From positions 1-10,673 of the forward strand of contig CADBUD010000105.1 of NCBI GenBank assembly GCA_902797785.1: a stretch of DNA of 10,673 nt. The letters are read 5' to 3'. This document shows positions 1 to 6,447 of this stretch, in pieces. The notes below the pieces were generated by a model. It worked only from the letters and a program-made list of their open reading frames with translations. It made no database searches and was not told the origin of the DNA. This DNA comes from an uncultured Lachnospiraceae bacterium. Lineage in GTDB: Bacteria; Bacillota; Clostridia; Lachnospirales; Lachnospiraceae. A program made the translations under genes and the position numbers. Within the stretch, counting starts at the first letter, position 1. Each line of letters opens with the position of its first letter.

Positions 1-12
1 ATAGAGGAGCCT

Positions 13-55
13 AGTACTGTCCCGCGAACACGAAGTGTGAGTGGTTGACAGCACT
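13..55. repeat. Structured stem-loop upstream of ispH
   Basis: Outer arms AGTACTGTC (13-21) and GACAGCACT (47-55) pair with one mismatch. Inside them CCGC (22-25) pairs with GTGG (41-44, one G-T). A symmetric GA/GA internal loop (26-27 and 39-40) follows, then ACAC (28-31) pairs with GTGT (35-38) around a GAA triloop. Tandem GA/GA loops usually form sheared G-A pairs in RNA, so a stable hairpin is plausible. There is no T tract after it, so it is not a classic terminator. It may be an intergenic repeat or a leader element of the ispH operon. A TTGACA at 45-50 lies inside the right arm and has only a poor -10 (AATAGG, 68-73) at 17 nt. Confidence 0.55.
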
Positions 56-108
56 GGCATCCGACAGAATAGGTCAGATATAAACTGACGTTTATAGAGG
101 AGAAAAAA

Positions 109-972
109 ATGGAGGAACGAACTGTCACGACAGCCAGGACGGCCGGCTTCTGCTTTGGAGTAAAAAGGGCAGTAGATAAAGTTTATGAACAGATTGAGCA
201 GGGGAAAACGCCAATCTACACCTACGGTCCCATCATTCATAACGAGGAGGTCGTGGGGGATCTCGAATCGAAGGGAGTCCGTGTCATACATTCAGAAGAG
301 GAATTAAAACAATTAAAGGAAGGAACCATTGTTCTTCGGTCACATGGGGTTTCAGAGCATATCTATGATCTGATCCGGGAGAGAGGTTTAAAATGTGTCG
401 ATGCGACATGTCCTTTTGTAATAAAAATACATCAAATCGTTAAGAAAGCAGCAGAAAATGACGATGAAATAATTATCATTGGAAATGAGGATCATCCGGA
501 AGTCCGTGGAATCCGGGGATGGTGCAAAAAGGTCACGCCAATGATCGTTGCCGACCTTGACGAAGCGGAGAAAATCGTGATTTCAGAGGGGAAAAAAGCC
601 TGCCTGGTATCTCAGACGACATTTAATTACAATTATTTTAAAGAAATAGTTGAAATTATTATAAAAAATTGTTACAATATTAGTGTTGTTAATACAATAT
701 GTAGTGCCACAGAGGAACGACAGACTGAAGCGAGGCAGATTGCAAGGCAGGCAGACACTATGATTGTAATAGGTGGAAAGACGAGTTCCAATACGCAGAA
801 ACTGTATGAGATCTGCCGAAAGGAATGTAAAAACTGTTACTATATACAGACCGTAGAGGATTTGTATCACAGTGATCTTCGCAACGCTAAGAACGTAGGT
901 ATTACAGCCGGGGCATCGACCCCAAACAAAATTATTGAGGAGGTTCAAAAATATGTCAGAAGAGAATTTTGA
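109..972 (+). CDS. ispH: 4-hydroxy-3-methylbut-2-enyl diphosphate reductase (IspH/LytB)
   Basis: This cytoplasmic iron-sulfur enzyme catalyses the last step of the MEP pathway, reducing HMBPP to isopentenyl and dimethylallyl diphosphate. The 287-residue length fits the family. The three cluster cysteines are visible as C15 (GFCFGVKRAV), C101 (DATCPFV) and C198 (NTICSAT). Substrate-site residues are also present: H44 (IIHN), H79 (RSHG), H129 and E131 (DHPEVRG), T170 (SQTT), SSN at 226-228 and the TAGAS motif at 266-270. The ATG at 109 follows AGAGGAGA (96-103) at good spacing and the N-terminus matches the family start. The 3' end overlaps the downstream S1 gene by 20 nt, so the two are one transcription unit and probably translationally coupled. 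In several clostridia these two proteins are encoded as a single fused chain; here they are separate frames. Identification is secure. Confidence 0.96.
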   Translation: MEERTVTTARTAGFCFGVKRAVDKVYEQIEQGKTPIYTYGPIIHNEEVVGDLESKGVRVIHSEEELKQLKEGTIVLRSHGVSEHIYDLIRERGLKCVDATCPFVIKIHQIVKKAAENDDEIIIIGNEDHPEVRGIRGWCKKVTPMIVADLDEAEKIVISEGKKACLVSQTTFNYNYFKEIVEIIIKNCYNISVVNTICSATEERQTEARQIARQADTMIVIGGKTSSNTQKLYEICRKECKNCYYIQTVEDLYHSDLRNAKNVGITAGASTPNKIIEEVQKYVRREF

Positions 973-2116
973 ACAATTGCTGGAAGAGCAGAAGGTAAAA
1001 TCAATACATACGGGGGAGGTTGTCGAAGGCAAAGTGTTAGATGTCAAAGATGATGAAATCGTTTTGAACATCGATTACAAATCAGACGGAATCATCACAC
1101 GAAGCGAATATTCCAATGATTCAAGTATTGATTTGAAAACCGTAGTCAGCATTGGTGATTCGATGCAGGCAAAGGTTCTTAAGGTAAATGATGGGGAAGG
1201 TCAGGTGTTATTAAGCTATAAACGTCTGGCAGCAGAAAAAGGAAACAAGAAATTAGAGGACGCCTTTAACAATAAAGAGGTTCTGACAGCAAAAGTCAGC
1301 AAGGCATCCGACAGTGGCTTAACAGTGCTTGTAGAAGAGTCCAGAGTATTTATTCCTGGAAGCTTAGTATCAGACGTATATGAGCGCGATTTGAAAAAAT
1401 TCGAAGGTCAGGAGATTGACTTTGTCATCACAGAGTTCAATCCGAAAAAAAACAGAGTGATCGGTGATAGAAAACAGATTCTGATTGCGCGTAAAAAAGA
1501 GCAGCAGGATGCATTGTTCGCACGGATCCACGTTGGTGACAGAGTAGAGGGTGTTATCAAGAACGTGACTGATTTTGGTGCCTTTATTGATCTGGGAGGA
1601 GCGGATGGTCTGCTTCATATTTCAGAAATGTCATGGGGACGTGTTGAAAATCCGAAGAAAGCATTAAAGGTCGGAGAAAAGATCGAGGTTCTGATTAAGG
1701 ACATTAAGGAAACTAGGATTGCACTCAGCAGAAAATTCCCGGAGGATAATCCATGGTTGAATGCATCAGAAAAATTTGCGGCAGGTACCGTGATCAAGGG
1801 AAGAGTTGCCAGAATGACTGATTTTGGTGCTTTTGTGGAATTAGAGCCTGGAGTGGATGCTCTGCTTCACGTTTCCCAGATTTCCAAGGATCATGTTGAA
1901 AAGCCGTCTGATGTACTTGATATTAATCAGGAGATTACAGCAAAAATCGTTGATTTCAATGAGGAAGACAGAAAGATCAGCCTGAGCATGAAAGCGATTG
2001 CTTCCCAAATCGAGGAAGAGGAACTGCCGACAGAGGAGTCAGCAGAAGAAGCATCAGTGACAGAAGCTGCTGCCGAAGAAGTCGCTGAGAGTACAGAGAC
2101 AGCTCCGGAAGAATAA
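953..2116 (+). CDS. rpsA: Four-domain S1 RNA-binding protein (ribosomal protein S1 homologue)
   Basis: The product has 387 residues with four S1 (OB-fold) repeats at about 21-91, 109-178, 194-261 and 278-347. Repeats 3 and 4 carry the classic signature (VTDFGAFIDL at 205-214 with GLLHISEMSW; MTDFGAFVEL at 288-297 with ALLHVSQIS). A Glu/Ala-rich acidic tail runs from about 352 to the end. Four repeats is the short form typical of Firmicutes (YpfD-like), against six in E. coli S1, so a role in mRNA binding and translation is likely, but essential ribosomal S1 function is inferred. I chose the ATG at 953 because GAGGAGG (937-943) sits 9 nt upstream. An in-frame TTG at 935 would add six residues but overlaps this ribosome binding site. 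The start lies inside the 3' end of ispH in the +1 frame. Confidence 0.92.
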   Translation: MSEENFEQLLEEQKVKSIHTGEVVEGKVLDVKDDEIVLNIDYKSDGIITRSEYSNDSSIDLKTVVSIGDSMQAKVLKVNDGEGQVLLSYKRLAAEKGNKKLEDAFNNKEVLTAKVSKASDSGLTVLVEESRVFIPGSLVSDVYERDLKKFEGQEIDFVITEFNPKKNRVIGDRKQILIARKKEQQDALFARIHVGDRVEGVIKNVTDFGAFIDLGGADGLLHISEMSWGRVENPKKALKVGEKIEVLIKDIKETRIALSRKFPEDNPWLNASEKFAAGTVIKGRVARMTDFGAFVELEPGVDALLHVSQISKDHVEKPSDVLDINQEITAKIVDFNEEDRKISLSMKAIASQIEEEELPTEESAEEASVTEAAAEEVAESTETAPEE

Positions 2117-2214
2117 ACTGCTGCAACAAGGGAATCAGGCGTATGATTACGATGGAAATGGATTATCTCGTTTCCAATAAAATTACGATAGGTAAGATTT
2201 CATCGCAGAATGAT

Positions 2215-2250
2215 AAGACAGACATCTCGGTGTGGGGTGTCTGTCTTTAG
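2215..2250 (+). terminator. Hairpin terminator of the ispH-rpsA unit
   Basis: AAGACAGACA (2215-2224) pairs perfectly with TGTCTGTCTT (2238-2247), a 10-bp stem that can extend by a T-G and a C-G pair over a purine-rich loop. Only a short run of T follows (CTTTAG), so termination may be incomplete. It lies about 100 nt after the S1 stop codon and 50 nt before cheR. Confidence 0.65.
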
Positions 2251-2299
2251 CGTAGTTTATAAAATGAGCACAAAATAAAAGAGAAGGTGAGGAGAACGT

Positions 2300-3085
2300 A
2301 TGGCGTTTACAAATTATGAAAGCTTTAAAAAAGATGTCTATAAAATGACAAAAATTGATTTGAATGCTTATAAAGAAAAGCAGATGAAGCGCAGAATTGA
2401 TACACTGGCAACAAAGAACAAGTGTACTACGTATGAGCAGTATCTTAGCAAACTTACAACAGATAAAAAGCTGTTTGATGAATTTGTTAACTTCCTGACC
2501 ATCAATGTATCGGAGTTTTACAGAAATCCAGATCAGTGGGAAATCTTAGACAAGGAGATTATTCCGGATCTGATCAAGCGATATGGAAAGAATTTAAAGA
2601 TCTGGAGCGCTGCCTGTTCGACAGGAGATGAGCCATACTCTCTGGTCATGGCATTATCCCGGCATCTTCCTCTTAATATGATCAAGATTCATGCGACAGA
2701 TATTGATAAAAAAGTAATTGAGCAGGCAAAGGCCGGTCTCTATAGCAAAAGAAGCATTGCCGGAGTTCCGGATGATCTAAAGAAAAAGTTCTTTACAAAA
2801 ATCGGGGAGTCCTATCAGATTTCTGAGGAGGTCAAAAAAAGAGTTACTTTCCAGAATCATGATTTATTAAAAGATAAGTATCCGGATAACTGTCATTTGA
2901 TCGTATGCAGAAACGTAGTCATTTATTTTACGGAGGATGCAAAAAATGTGATTTATGACAAATTCAATAAGTCTCTGGTCAAGGATGGATATCTTTTCAT
3001 AGGAAGTACAGAGCAGATCATTAATTTTAAGGATCTGAATTTCCGTAGGAGCAAATCCTTTTTCTTCCAAAAAGGGCGGGAATAG
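2300..3085 (+). CDS. cheR: Chemotaxis protein glutamate O-methyltransferase CheR
   Basis: CheR transfers methyl groups from S-adenosylmethionine to glutamates of chemoreceptors, giving receptor adaptation together with CheB. The 261 residues match single-domain CheR (B. subtilis CheR is of similar size). An all-helical N-terminal domain covers about 1-75, with a basic patch KQMKRRID at 27-34. It is followed by the family motif NVSEFYRNP (69-77), the SAM-binding loop AACSTGDEPYS (104-114), TDID (133-136), CRNVVIYF (203-210) and GSTE (235-238). No TPR or other extra domain is present. GGTGAGGAG lies just upstream of the ATG. No other chemotaxis gene is in the window, so this is an orphan copy, as is common in motile Lachnospiraceae. 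The stop codon falls on the left edge of a palindromic repeat element. No sigma-D-type promoter was recognised; a TATAAA at 2258-2263 lacks a convincing -35. Confidence 0.95.
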   Translation: MAFTNYESFKKDVYKMTKIDLNAYKEKQMKRRIDTLATKNKCTTYEQYLSKLTTDKKLFDEFVNFLTINVSEFYRNPDQWEILDKEIIPDLIKRYGKNLKIWSAACSTGDEPYSLVMALSRHLPLNMIKIHATDIDKKVIEQAKAGLYSKRSIAGVPDDLKKKFFTKIGESYQISEEVKKRVTFQNHDLLKDKYPDNCHLIVCRNVVIYFTEDAKNVIYDKFNKSLVKDGYLFIGSTEQIINFKDLNFRRSKSFFFQKGRE

Positions 3086-3110
3086 TTACTATTCACAGCT
3101 ACTATCCCGC
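3076..3110 (+). terminator. Possible cheR-terminal hairpin
   Basis: GCGGGAATAGT (3076-3086) can pair with ACTATCCCGC (3101-3110) with one bulged A. The stem spans the cheR stop codon (3083-3085) and loops out the left arm of the 183-bp repeat. The tail is only AAGGTATTTT, so it is weak as an intrinsic terminator. It competes with the long-range pairing of 3085-3100 with 3252-3267. Confidence 0.35.
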
Positions 3111-3267
3111 AAGGTATTTTCATGCGTTTTTTGCACACCGTAGGCGTACAGAGTATGAAAATCCGGGGCAGTGGGCGCAAAATATGACCGTTAGGGCATA
3201 TTTCTACTCTGTGCGCCTTTGGCGTGTGCATTTTGTTGCTATGAACAGCAAAGCTGTGAATAGTAAC
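3085..3267. repeat. 183-bp palindromic intergenic element (MITE-like or long hairpin)
   Basis: The ends are a perfect 16-bp inverted repeat: GTTACTATTCACAGCT (3085-3100) and AGCTGTGAATAGTAAC (3252-3267). The interior is also largely self-complementary. The segment TGCACACCGTAGGCGTACAG (starting 3132) matches the reverse complement of the segment around 3205-3230 with a few gaps, and the centre forms AAATATG (3180-3186) against CATATTT (3197-3203) around a CC-GTTA-GG tip. The whole can fold as one long imperfect hairpin. The terminal inverted repeats, lack of coding capacity and compact size suggest a small non-autonomous mobile element or a dispersed structured repeat. No flush target duplication is present, although GAATAG occurs at both sides (3080-3085 and 3271-3276). 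I have an impression of similar sequences in Lachnospiraceae genomes but cannot confirm it. Confidence 0.75.
3235..3267. repeat. Local GA/GA hairpin at right end of the 183-bp element
   Basis: GTTGCTAT (3235-3242) pairs with ATAGTAAC (3260-3267, one G-T). A GA/GA internal loop (3243-3244 and 3258-3259) follows, then ACAGC (3245-3249) pairs with GCTGT (3253-3257) around AAA. The left strand, GTTGCTATGAACAGC, is a near copy of the element's left terminus GTTACTATTCACAGC (3085-3099, three differences). The right arm can therefore pair either locally or with the far end. Confidence 0.6.
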
Positions 3268-3397
3268 CGAGAATAGCAGTTTGAACAAAACATCAAGTTG
3301 TTTCGTTCATGAGCAGTAACACCAAAAGAACACATCAAAAATTGTTTTGAATCACAGGATTTAGAAATATCAGGATTTAGAATGGAGGGTTACATTA
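3268..3397. other. Gene-free leader of nfnA
   Basis: No convincing gene is seen. An imperfect hairpin is formed by TGAAC-A-AAACA (3282-3292) with TGTTT-C-GTTCA (3299-3309). A candidate but weak promoter is TTGTTT (3342-3347) with AAATAT (3365-3370) at 17-nt spacing. The nfnA ribosome binding site GGAGGG is at 3384-3389. The upstream 183-bp element occupies the rest of the intergenic space. Confidence 0.4.
3355..3382 (+). repeat. Short tandem direct repeat before nfnA
   Basis: CAGGATTTAGAA occurs at 3355-3366 and again at 3371-3382, with period 16. It lies immediately upstream of the nfnA ribosome binding site. It could be an operator-like site or a simple duplication; nothing in the sequence decides between them. 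Confidence 0.6.
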
Positions 3398-4288
3398 ATG
3401 TATCCGATTAAAAAAGTCGAAGTATTGACAGATCAGATTTACCTCATGGATGTAGAAGCACCCCGTGTGGCAAAGTCCTGCCTGCCGGGACAGTTCGTAA
3501 TTGTAAAAACAGATGAAATCGGGGAGAGGATTCCCCTGACTATCTGTGATTACGACAGAACGGCCGGGACCGTGACCATTGTATTTCAAACGGTGGGCGC
3601 ATCCACAGAGAGAATGAAAGAATTAAGGGTCGGCGATTCCTTTATGGATTTTGTTGGTCCACTGGGGCTTCCATCCGATCTTGTGGAGCTTCCAAAGGAG
3701 AAATTGGAGAAAAAGAAGATTCTGTTTATTGCAGGTGGCGTGGGAACAGCACCGGTCTATCCTCAGGTAAAATGGTTAAAAGAACAGGGAATCGATGTGG
3801 ACGTGATTATTGGAGCCAGAAATCAGAGCCTGATTATTTTAGAGGAGCAGATGAAGCAGGTCGCAAAGAATACTTATGTCTGTACCGATGATGGAAGCTA
3901 CGGATTTCAAGGAAATGTGACCCAGATGCTGGATGATCTGGTTCAAAATCAGGGGAAGAGCTATGATCATGTCGTAGCCATTGGTCCGTTGATCATGATG
4001 AAATTTACCTGCTTAAAAACAAAGTCTCTTGGGATACCTACCGTTGTTTCTATGAATCCGATTATGGTGGATGGTACCGGAATGTGCGGTGCCTGTCGAA
4101 TCACTGTTGGAGATGAAGTAAAATTTGTCTGTGTGGATGGTCCGGAATTTGATGGACATCTGGTGGATTTTGATCAGGCGATGATGCGGCAGCAGATTTA
4201 CAAGACAGAAGAAGGGCGAGCTCTCCTAAAGGTTCAAGAGGGTGAGACGCACCATGGCGGATGTGGAAATTGTGGAGGTGACGAATAA
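3398..4288 (+). CDS. nfnA: NfnA, small subunit of NADH-dependent reduced ferredoxin:NADP+ oxidoreductase
   Basis: This flavoprotein belongs to the ferredoxin-NADP reductase / dihydroorotate dehydrogenase electron-transfer family. With NfnB it forms a cytoplasmic electron-bifurcating complex that reversibly couples NADPH oxidation to reduction of NAD+ and ferredoxin. An N-terminal FAD-binding barrel carries RIPLTICDYD (44-53), and the NAD-binding fold carries IAGGVGTAPVYP (111-122). A [2Fe-2S] site follows with D225, C230, C233 and C245 (DGTGMCGACR...FVC); one Asp plus three Cys is the ligand set reported for NfnA. The 296 residues are slightly longer than typical because of a His-Gly-Cys tail with an extra CxxC (C289, C292). 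GGAGGG precedes the ATG with 8-nt spacing. The stop overlaps the nfnB start (TAATG). The same family is often labelled sulfide dehydrogenase or glutamate synthase-like, but the absence of a glutamate synthase large subunit favours Nfn. Confidence 0.88.
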   Translation: MYPIKKVEVLTDQIYLMDVEAPRVAKSCLPGQFVIVKTDEIGERIPLTICDYDRTAGTVTIVFQTVGASTERMKELRVGDSFMDFVGPLGLPSDLVELPKEKLEKKKILFIAGGVGTAPVYPQVKWLKEQGIDVDVIIGARNQSLIILEEQMKQVAKNTYVCTDDGSYGFQGNVTQMLDDLVQNQGKSYDHVVAIGPLIMMKFTCLKTKSLGIPTVVSMNPIMVDGTGMCGACRITVGDEVKFVCVDGPEFDGHLVDFDQAMMRQQIYKTEEGRALLKVQEGETHHGGCGNCGGDE

Positions 4289-5685
4289 TGGCAATAACAG
4301 TTGATGTATTAAAAAGAGTGCCGGTACGTGAACAGGAGGCAAAGGTTCGCGCAGCAAATTTCGAAGAGGTCTGTCTTGGATATAATCAGGAAGAAGCAAT
4401 GGCAGAGGCTTCTCGCTGTCTGAACTGCAAAAATGCGCAGTGTGTGAAAGGCTGTCCGGTCTCCATTGATATTCCGGCATTTGTCCAGGAAATTAAAGAA
4501 GGAAATTTTAAAGAAGCCTATTTGAAAATCGGGGAATCTTCAGCTCTTCCGGCGGTCTGTGGACGTGTGTGCCCACAGGAATCCCAGTGCGAAGGAAAAT
4601 GTATCCGCGGATTTAAAGGAGAACCGGTCTCAATCGGAAAACTTGAAAGATTTGCGGCGGATTGGGGACGTGAGAATCACGTGGTACCGCAAAAACCGGA
4701 GCAGACGAACGGACATAAGGTAGCAGTGATTGGATCTGGACCATCTGGTCTGACCTGTGCCGGAGATCTGGCAAAGCTTGGCTATGAAGTGACCATTTTT
4801 GAAGCTCTTCACAAGGCCGGTGGTGTACTGGTCTATGGAATACCGGAATTTCGTCTTCCAAAGCAAAAGGTCGTTGCTCCGGAGATCGAGAATCTGATTT
4901 CTCTTGGAGTAAAGATTGAAACAAATGTCGTTATCGGAAAATCAGTAAAAATTGATGAATTGATGGAGGAAGAGGGCTTTGAGGCAGTATTCATCGGTTC
5001 TGGCGCCGGCCTTCCAATGTTTATGGGAATTCCGGGAGAAAGTGCGAATGGAGTCTTCTCCGCGAATGAATATCTGACAAGAAACAATTTAATGAAAGCG
5101 TTTGATGAGACCTATGATACCCCGATTATGCATGGAAAAAAGGTAGCTGTAGTCGGCGGAGGAAACGTGGCTATGGATGCCGCGAGAACGGCACTTCGTC
5201 TGGGAGCAGAGGTTCACATTGTATACCGGCGGAGTGAAGCTGAACTTCCGGCAAGGGTAGAAGAGGTGCATCATGCAAAAGAAGAAGGAATCATCTTTGA
5301 TCTTTTGACCAACCCGACAGAAATTTTAGTAGATGAAAAGGGATGGGTAAAAGGAATGAGATGTATCCGGATGGAATTAGGAGAGCCGGATGCCTCCGGA
5401 AGAAGGAGACCGATTGAAATTCCAGGTTCAGAGTTCGAACTGGAGCTGGATACGGTGATCATGTCTTTAGGGACTTCTCCAAATCCGTTGATTTCTTCTA
5501 CGACGATTGGACTGGATACGAATAAACGGAAATGTATTGTTGCAGATGAGAGTGGAAAAACTTCCAAAGAGGGCGTTTATGCAGGCGGAGATGCCGTGAC
5601 AGGAGCTGCTACGGTAATTCTTGCGATGGGAGCAGGAAAAGCTGCGGCGCATGCAATTGATGAATTTCTTAGGGAAAAGCAATAA
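4288..5685 (+). CDS. nfnB: NfnB, large subunit of NADH-dependent reduced ferredoxin:NADP+ oxidoreductase
   Basis: This 465-residue protein has the fold of the glutamate synthase small subunit. It holds the bifurcating FAD, the NADP(H) site and two [4Fe-4S] clusters. The N-terminal cysteine motifs are C44-x2-C47-x4-C52-x3-C56 and C91-x3-C95-x5-C101-x3-C105. The FAD dinucleotide motif is VIGSGPSGL (147-155). The NADP site is VVGGGNVAMDAAR (288-300) followed by YRRSEAELPAR (313-323), whose arginines usually bind the 2'-phosphate. The C-terminal flavin motif is YAGGDAVTGAATVILAMG (431-448). The ATG at 4288 shares its A with the nfnA stop (TAATG), and its ribosome binding site GGAGGTG (4274-4280) lies in the last nfnA codons, so the subunits are translationally coupled and probably made in equal amounts. 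A strong terminator follows. Glutamate synthase or sulfide dehydrogenase activity cannot be excluded from sequence alone but is less likely given the adjacent nfnA. Confidence 0.9.
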   Translation: MAITVDVLKRVPVREQEAKVRAANFEEVCLGYNQEEAMAEASRCLNCKNAQCVKGCPVSIDIPAFVQEIKEGNFKEAYLKIGESSALPAVCGRVCPQESQCEGKCIRGFKGEPVSIGKLERFAADWGRENHVVPQKPEQTNGHKVAVIGSGPSGLTCAGDLAKLGYEVTIFEALHKAGGVLVYGIPEFRLPKQKVVAPEIENLISLGVKIETNVVIGKSVKIDELMEEEGFEAVFIGSGAGLPMFMGIPGESANGVFSANEYLTRNNLMKAFDETYDTPIMHGKKVAVVGGGNVAMDAARTALRLGAEVHIVYRRSEAELPARVEEVHHAKEEGIIFDLLTNPTEILVDEKGWVKGMRCIRMELGEPDASGRRRPIEIPGSEFELELDTVIMSLGTSPNPLISSTTIGLDTNKRKCIVADESGKTSKEGVYAGGDAVTGAATVILAMGAGKAAAHAIDEFLREKQ

Positions 5686-5723
5686 AAAGATGTTGACCCC
5701 GATATCATAAAAAAATAAAAAAT

Positions 5724-5768
5724 AAAAAAGCTGCTGCATGAAAGATTTTTGTGCAGCAGTTTTTTATT
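5724..5768. terminator. Strong intrinsic terminator after nfnB, probably bidirectional
   Basis: CTGCTGCA (5731-5738) pairs perfectly with TGCAGCAG (5752-5759), extended by a G-T pair. An A run on the left (5724-5729) faces six T on the right (5760-5765), then ATT. It separates nfnAB from the polysaccharide-type operon. Confidence 0.9.
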
Positions 5769-5844
5769 GAATCTCTTTTTTGAATCAAATTAACGGTGAA
5801 TCGTAACCACAGGCAAAAAAATGGAGAAAAGTAAAGGAATAAAA

Positions 5845-5873
5845 TTGCATGTAGGGCTGATTTGTGCTATGAT
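5845..5873 (+). promoter_or_regulatory. Sigma-A promoter with extended -10
   Basis: TTGCAT (5845-5850), 17 nt, then TATGAT (5868-5873) preceded by TGC, giving an extended -10. Transcription should start near 5880, leaving a leader of about 50 nt before the ATG at 5929. The leader includes a small hairpin (GAC-AAAAAA-type loop-GTC) around 5884-5897. This promoter likely drives the whole four-gene operon to 10586. Confidence 0.8.
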
Positions 5874-5928
5874 AGTGATATACAGACGAAAAAAGTCGTT
5901 ATTTTAATGAGTTAAAGGAAGGATTTAA

Positions 5929-6447
5929 ATGCAGACATTTTTAGGATTGGCAGCGGCGATGTTGGGACTACTGCTCGAGTACATCGTTATGCTGAATATG
6001 AAAAAAAAGAAATTATCGGAAGCACAGGCTGTTTCCTGGCTTTCTGCCGGAATTCTGATTATTATTCTGGGGATTTTTCCGGGATTGATTCCATTTTTTG
6101 CACATCTGTTAAATATTGAATATGCGCCGACGGTCGTTTTTGTTCTGGCAATTGCAGTTCTTCTGTTTATTGTATTTTATCATACGACGAATATCTCATT
6201 GTTGGTCAGCCAGGTCAATGAACTGGCTATGCAAGTAGCATTGCTGCAGGAGGAAAATGAAGAACTGAAAAATGCTATGTCAAAGATGCAGGGCAAAGCG
6301 GACAGAAAAAACGGACATCGAGGATCATATGATAAATCAAAGACGGAAAAAGAAAAATCAAATTCCGAAAAAAATCATAAAATAAAAAAAAACAATCAGA
6401 GCACGGGGAAACATTCTGACCAAAAAGACAGGAGAGAAACGGAATGA
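5929..6447 (+). CDS. DUF2304-type small membrane protein with Lys-rich tail
   Basis: A 172-residue membrane protein with three predicted helices at about 3-23, 36-59 and 66-86. They are followed by a short coiled-coil-like stretch (90-120, SQVNELAMQVALLQEENEEL) and a hydrophilic Lys/Ser/Asn-rich tail (122-172). Length, helix spacing, the W37-containing second helix ending in FPGLIPFFAHLLNI and the downstream ELAMQVALL helix all match the DUF2304 family. Such proteins are commonly encoded beside family 2 glycosyltransferases of the polyprenyl-phosphate sugar transferase type, and one is present in this operon (9831-10586). The function is unknown; a membrane partner of that transferase is inferred. 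The 50-residue cationic tail is longer than I expect for the family. AAAGGAAGG precedes the ATG, and the stop overlaps the next start (ATGA, 6444-6447). Confidence 0.7.
   Translation: MQTFLGLAAAMLGLLLEYIVMLNMKKKKLSEAQAVSWLSAGILIIILGIFPGLIPFFAHLLNIEYAPTVVFVLAIAVLLFIVFYHTTNISLLVSQVNELAMQVALLQEENEELKNAMSKMQGKADRKNGHRGSYDKSKTEKEKSNSEKNHKIKKNNQSTGKHSDQKDRRETE

Noticed and set aside
1..48. Open frame at the left edge ending TGA at 46-48, possibly the tail of an upstream gene
   Set aside because: Only 15 codons are visible, no family is recognisable, and most of it is one arm and the loop of the 13-55 hairpin.
45..73. TTGACA with AATAGG as a promoter for ispH
   Set aside because: The -35 match is perfect but the -10 is poor and the hexamer lies in a hairpin arm; not strong enough to list as a promoter.
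583..1071. Long minus-strand open frame (162 codons) across ispH and rpsA
   Set aside because: It lies antisense to two secure genes, has no recognisable motif, and fits the usual shadow of codon bias.
2143..2250. A 35-codon open frame starting ATG at 2143 between rpsA and cheR
   Set aside because: It has only a weak AAGGGA upstream and its last third is the arms of the terminator hairpin, so coding is unlikely.
3080..3276. GAATAG on both sides of the 183-bp element as a target-site duplication
   Set aside because: The left copy runs into the terminal repeat and the right copy is offset by 3 nt, so it is not a flush duplication.
4288..5685. Glutamate synthase small subunit (gltD)
   Set aside because: No large subunit is nearby, and the gene is coupled to a ferredoxin-NADP reductase-like partner, the NfnAB arrangement.
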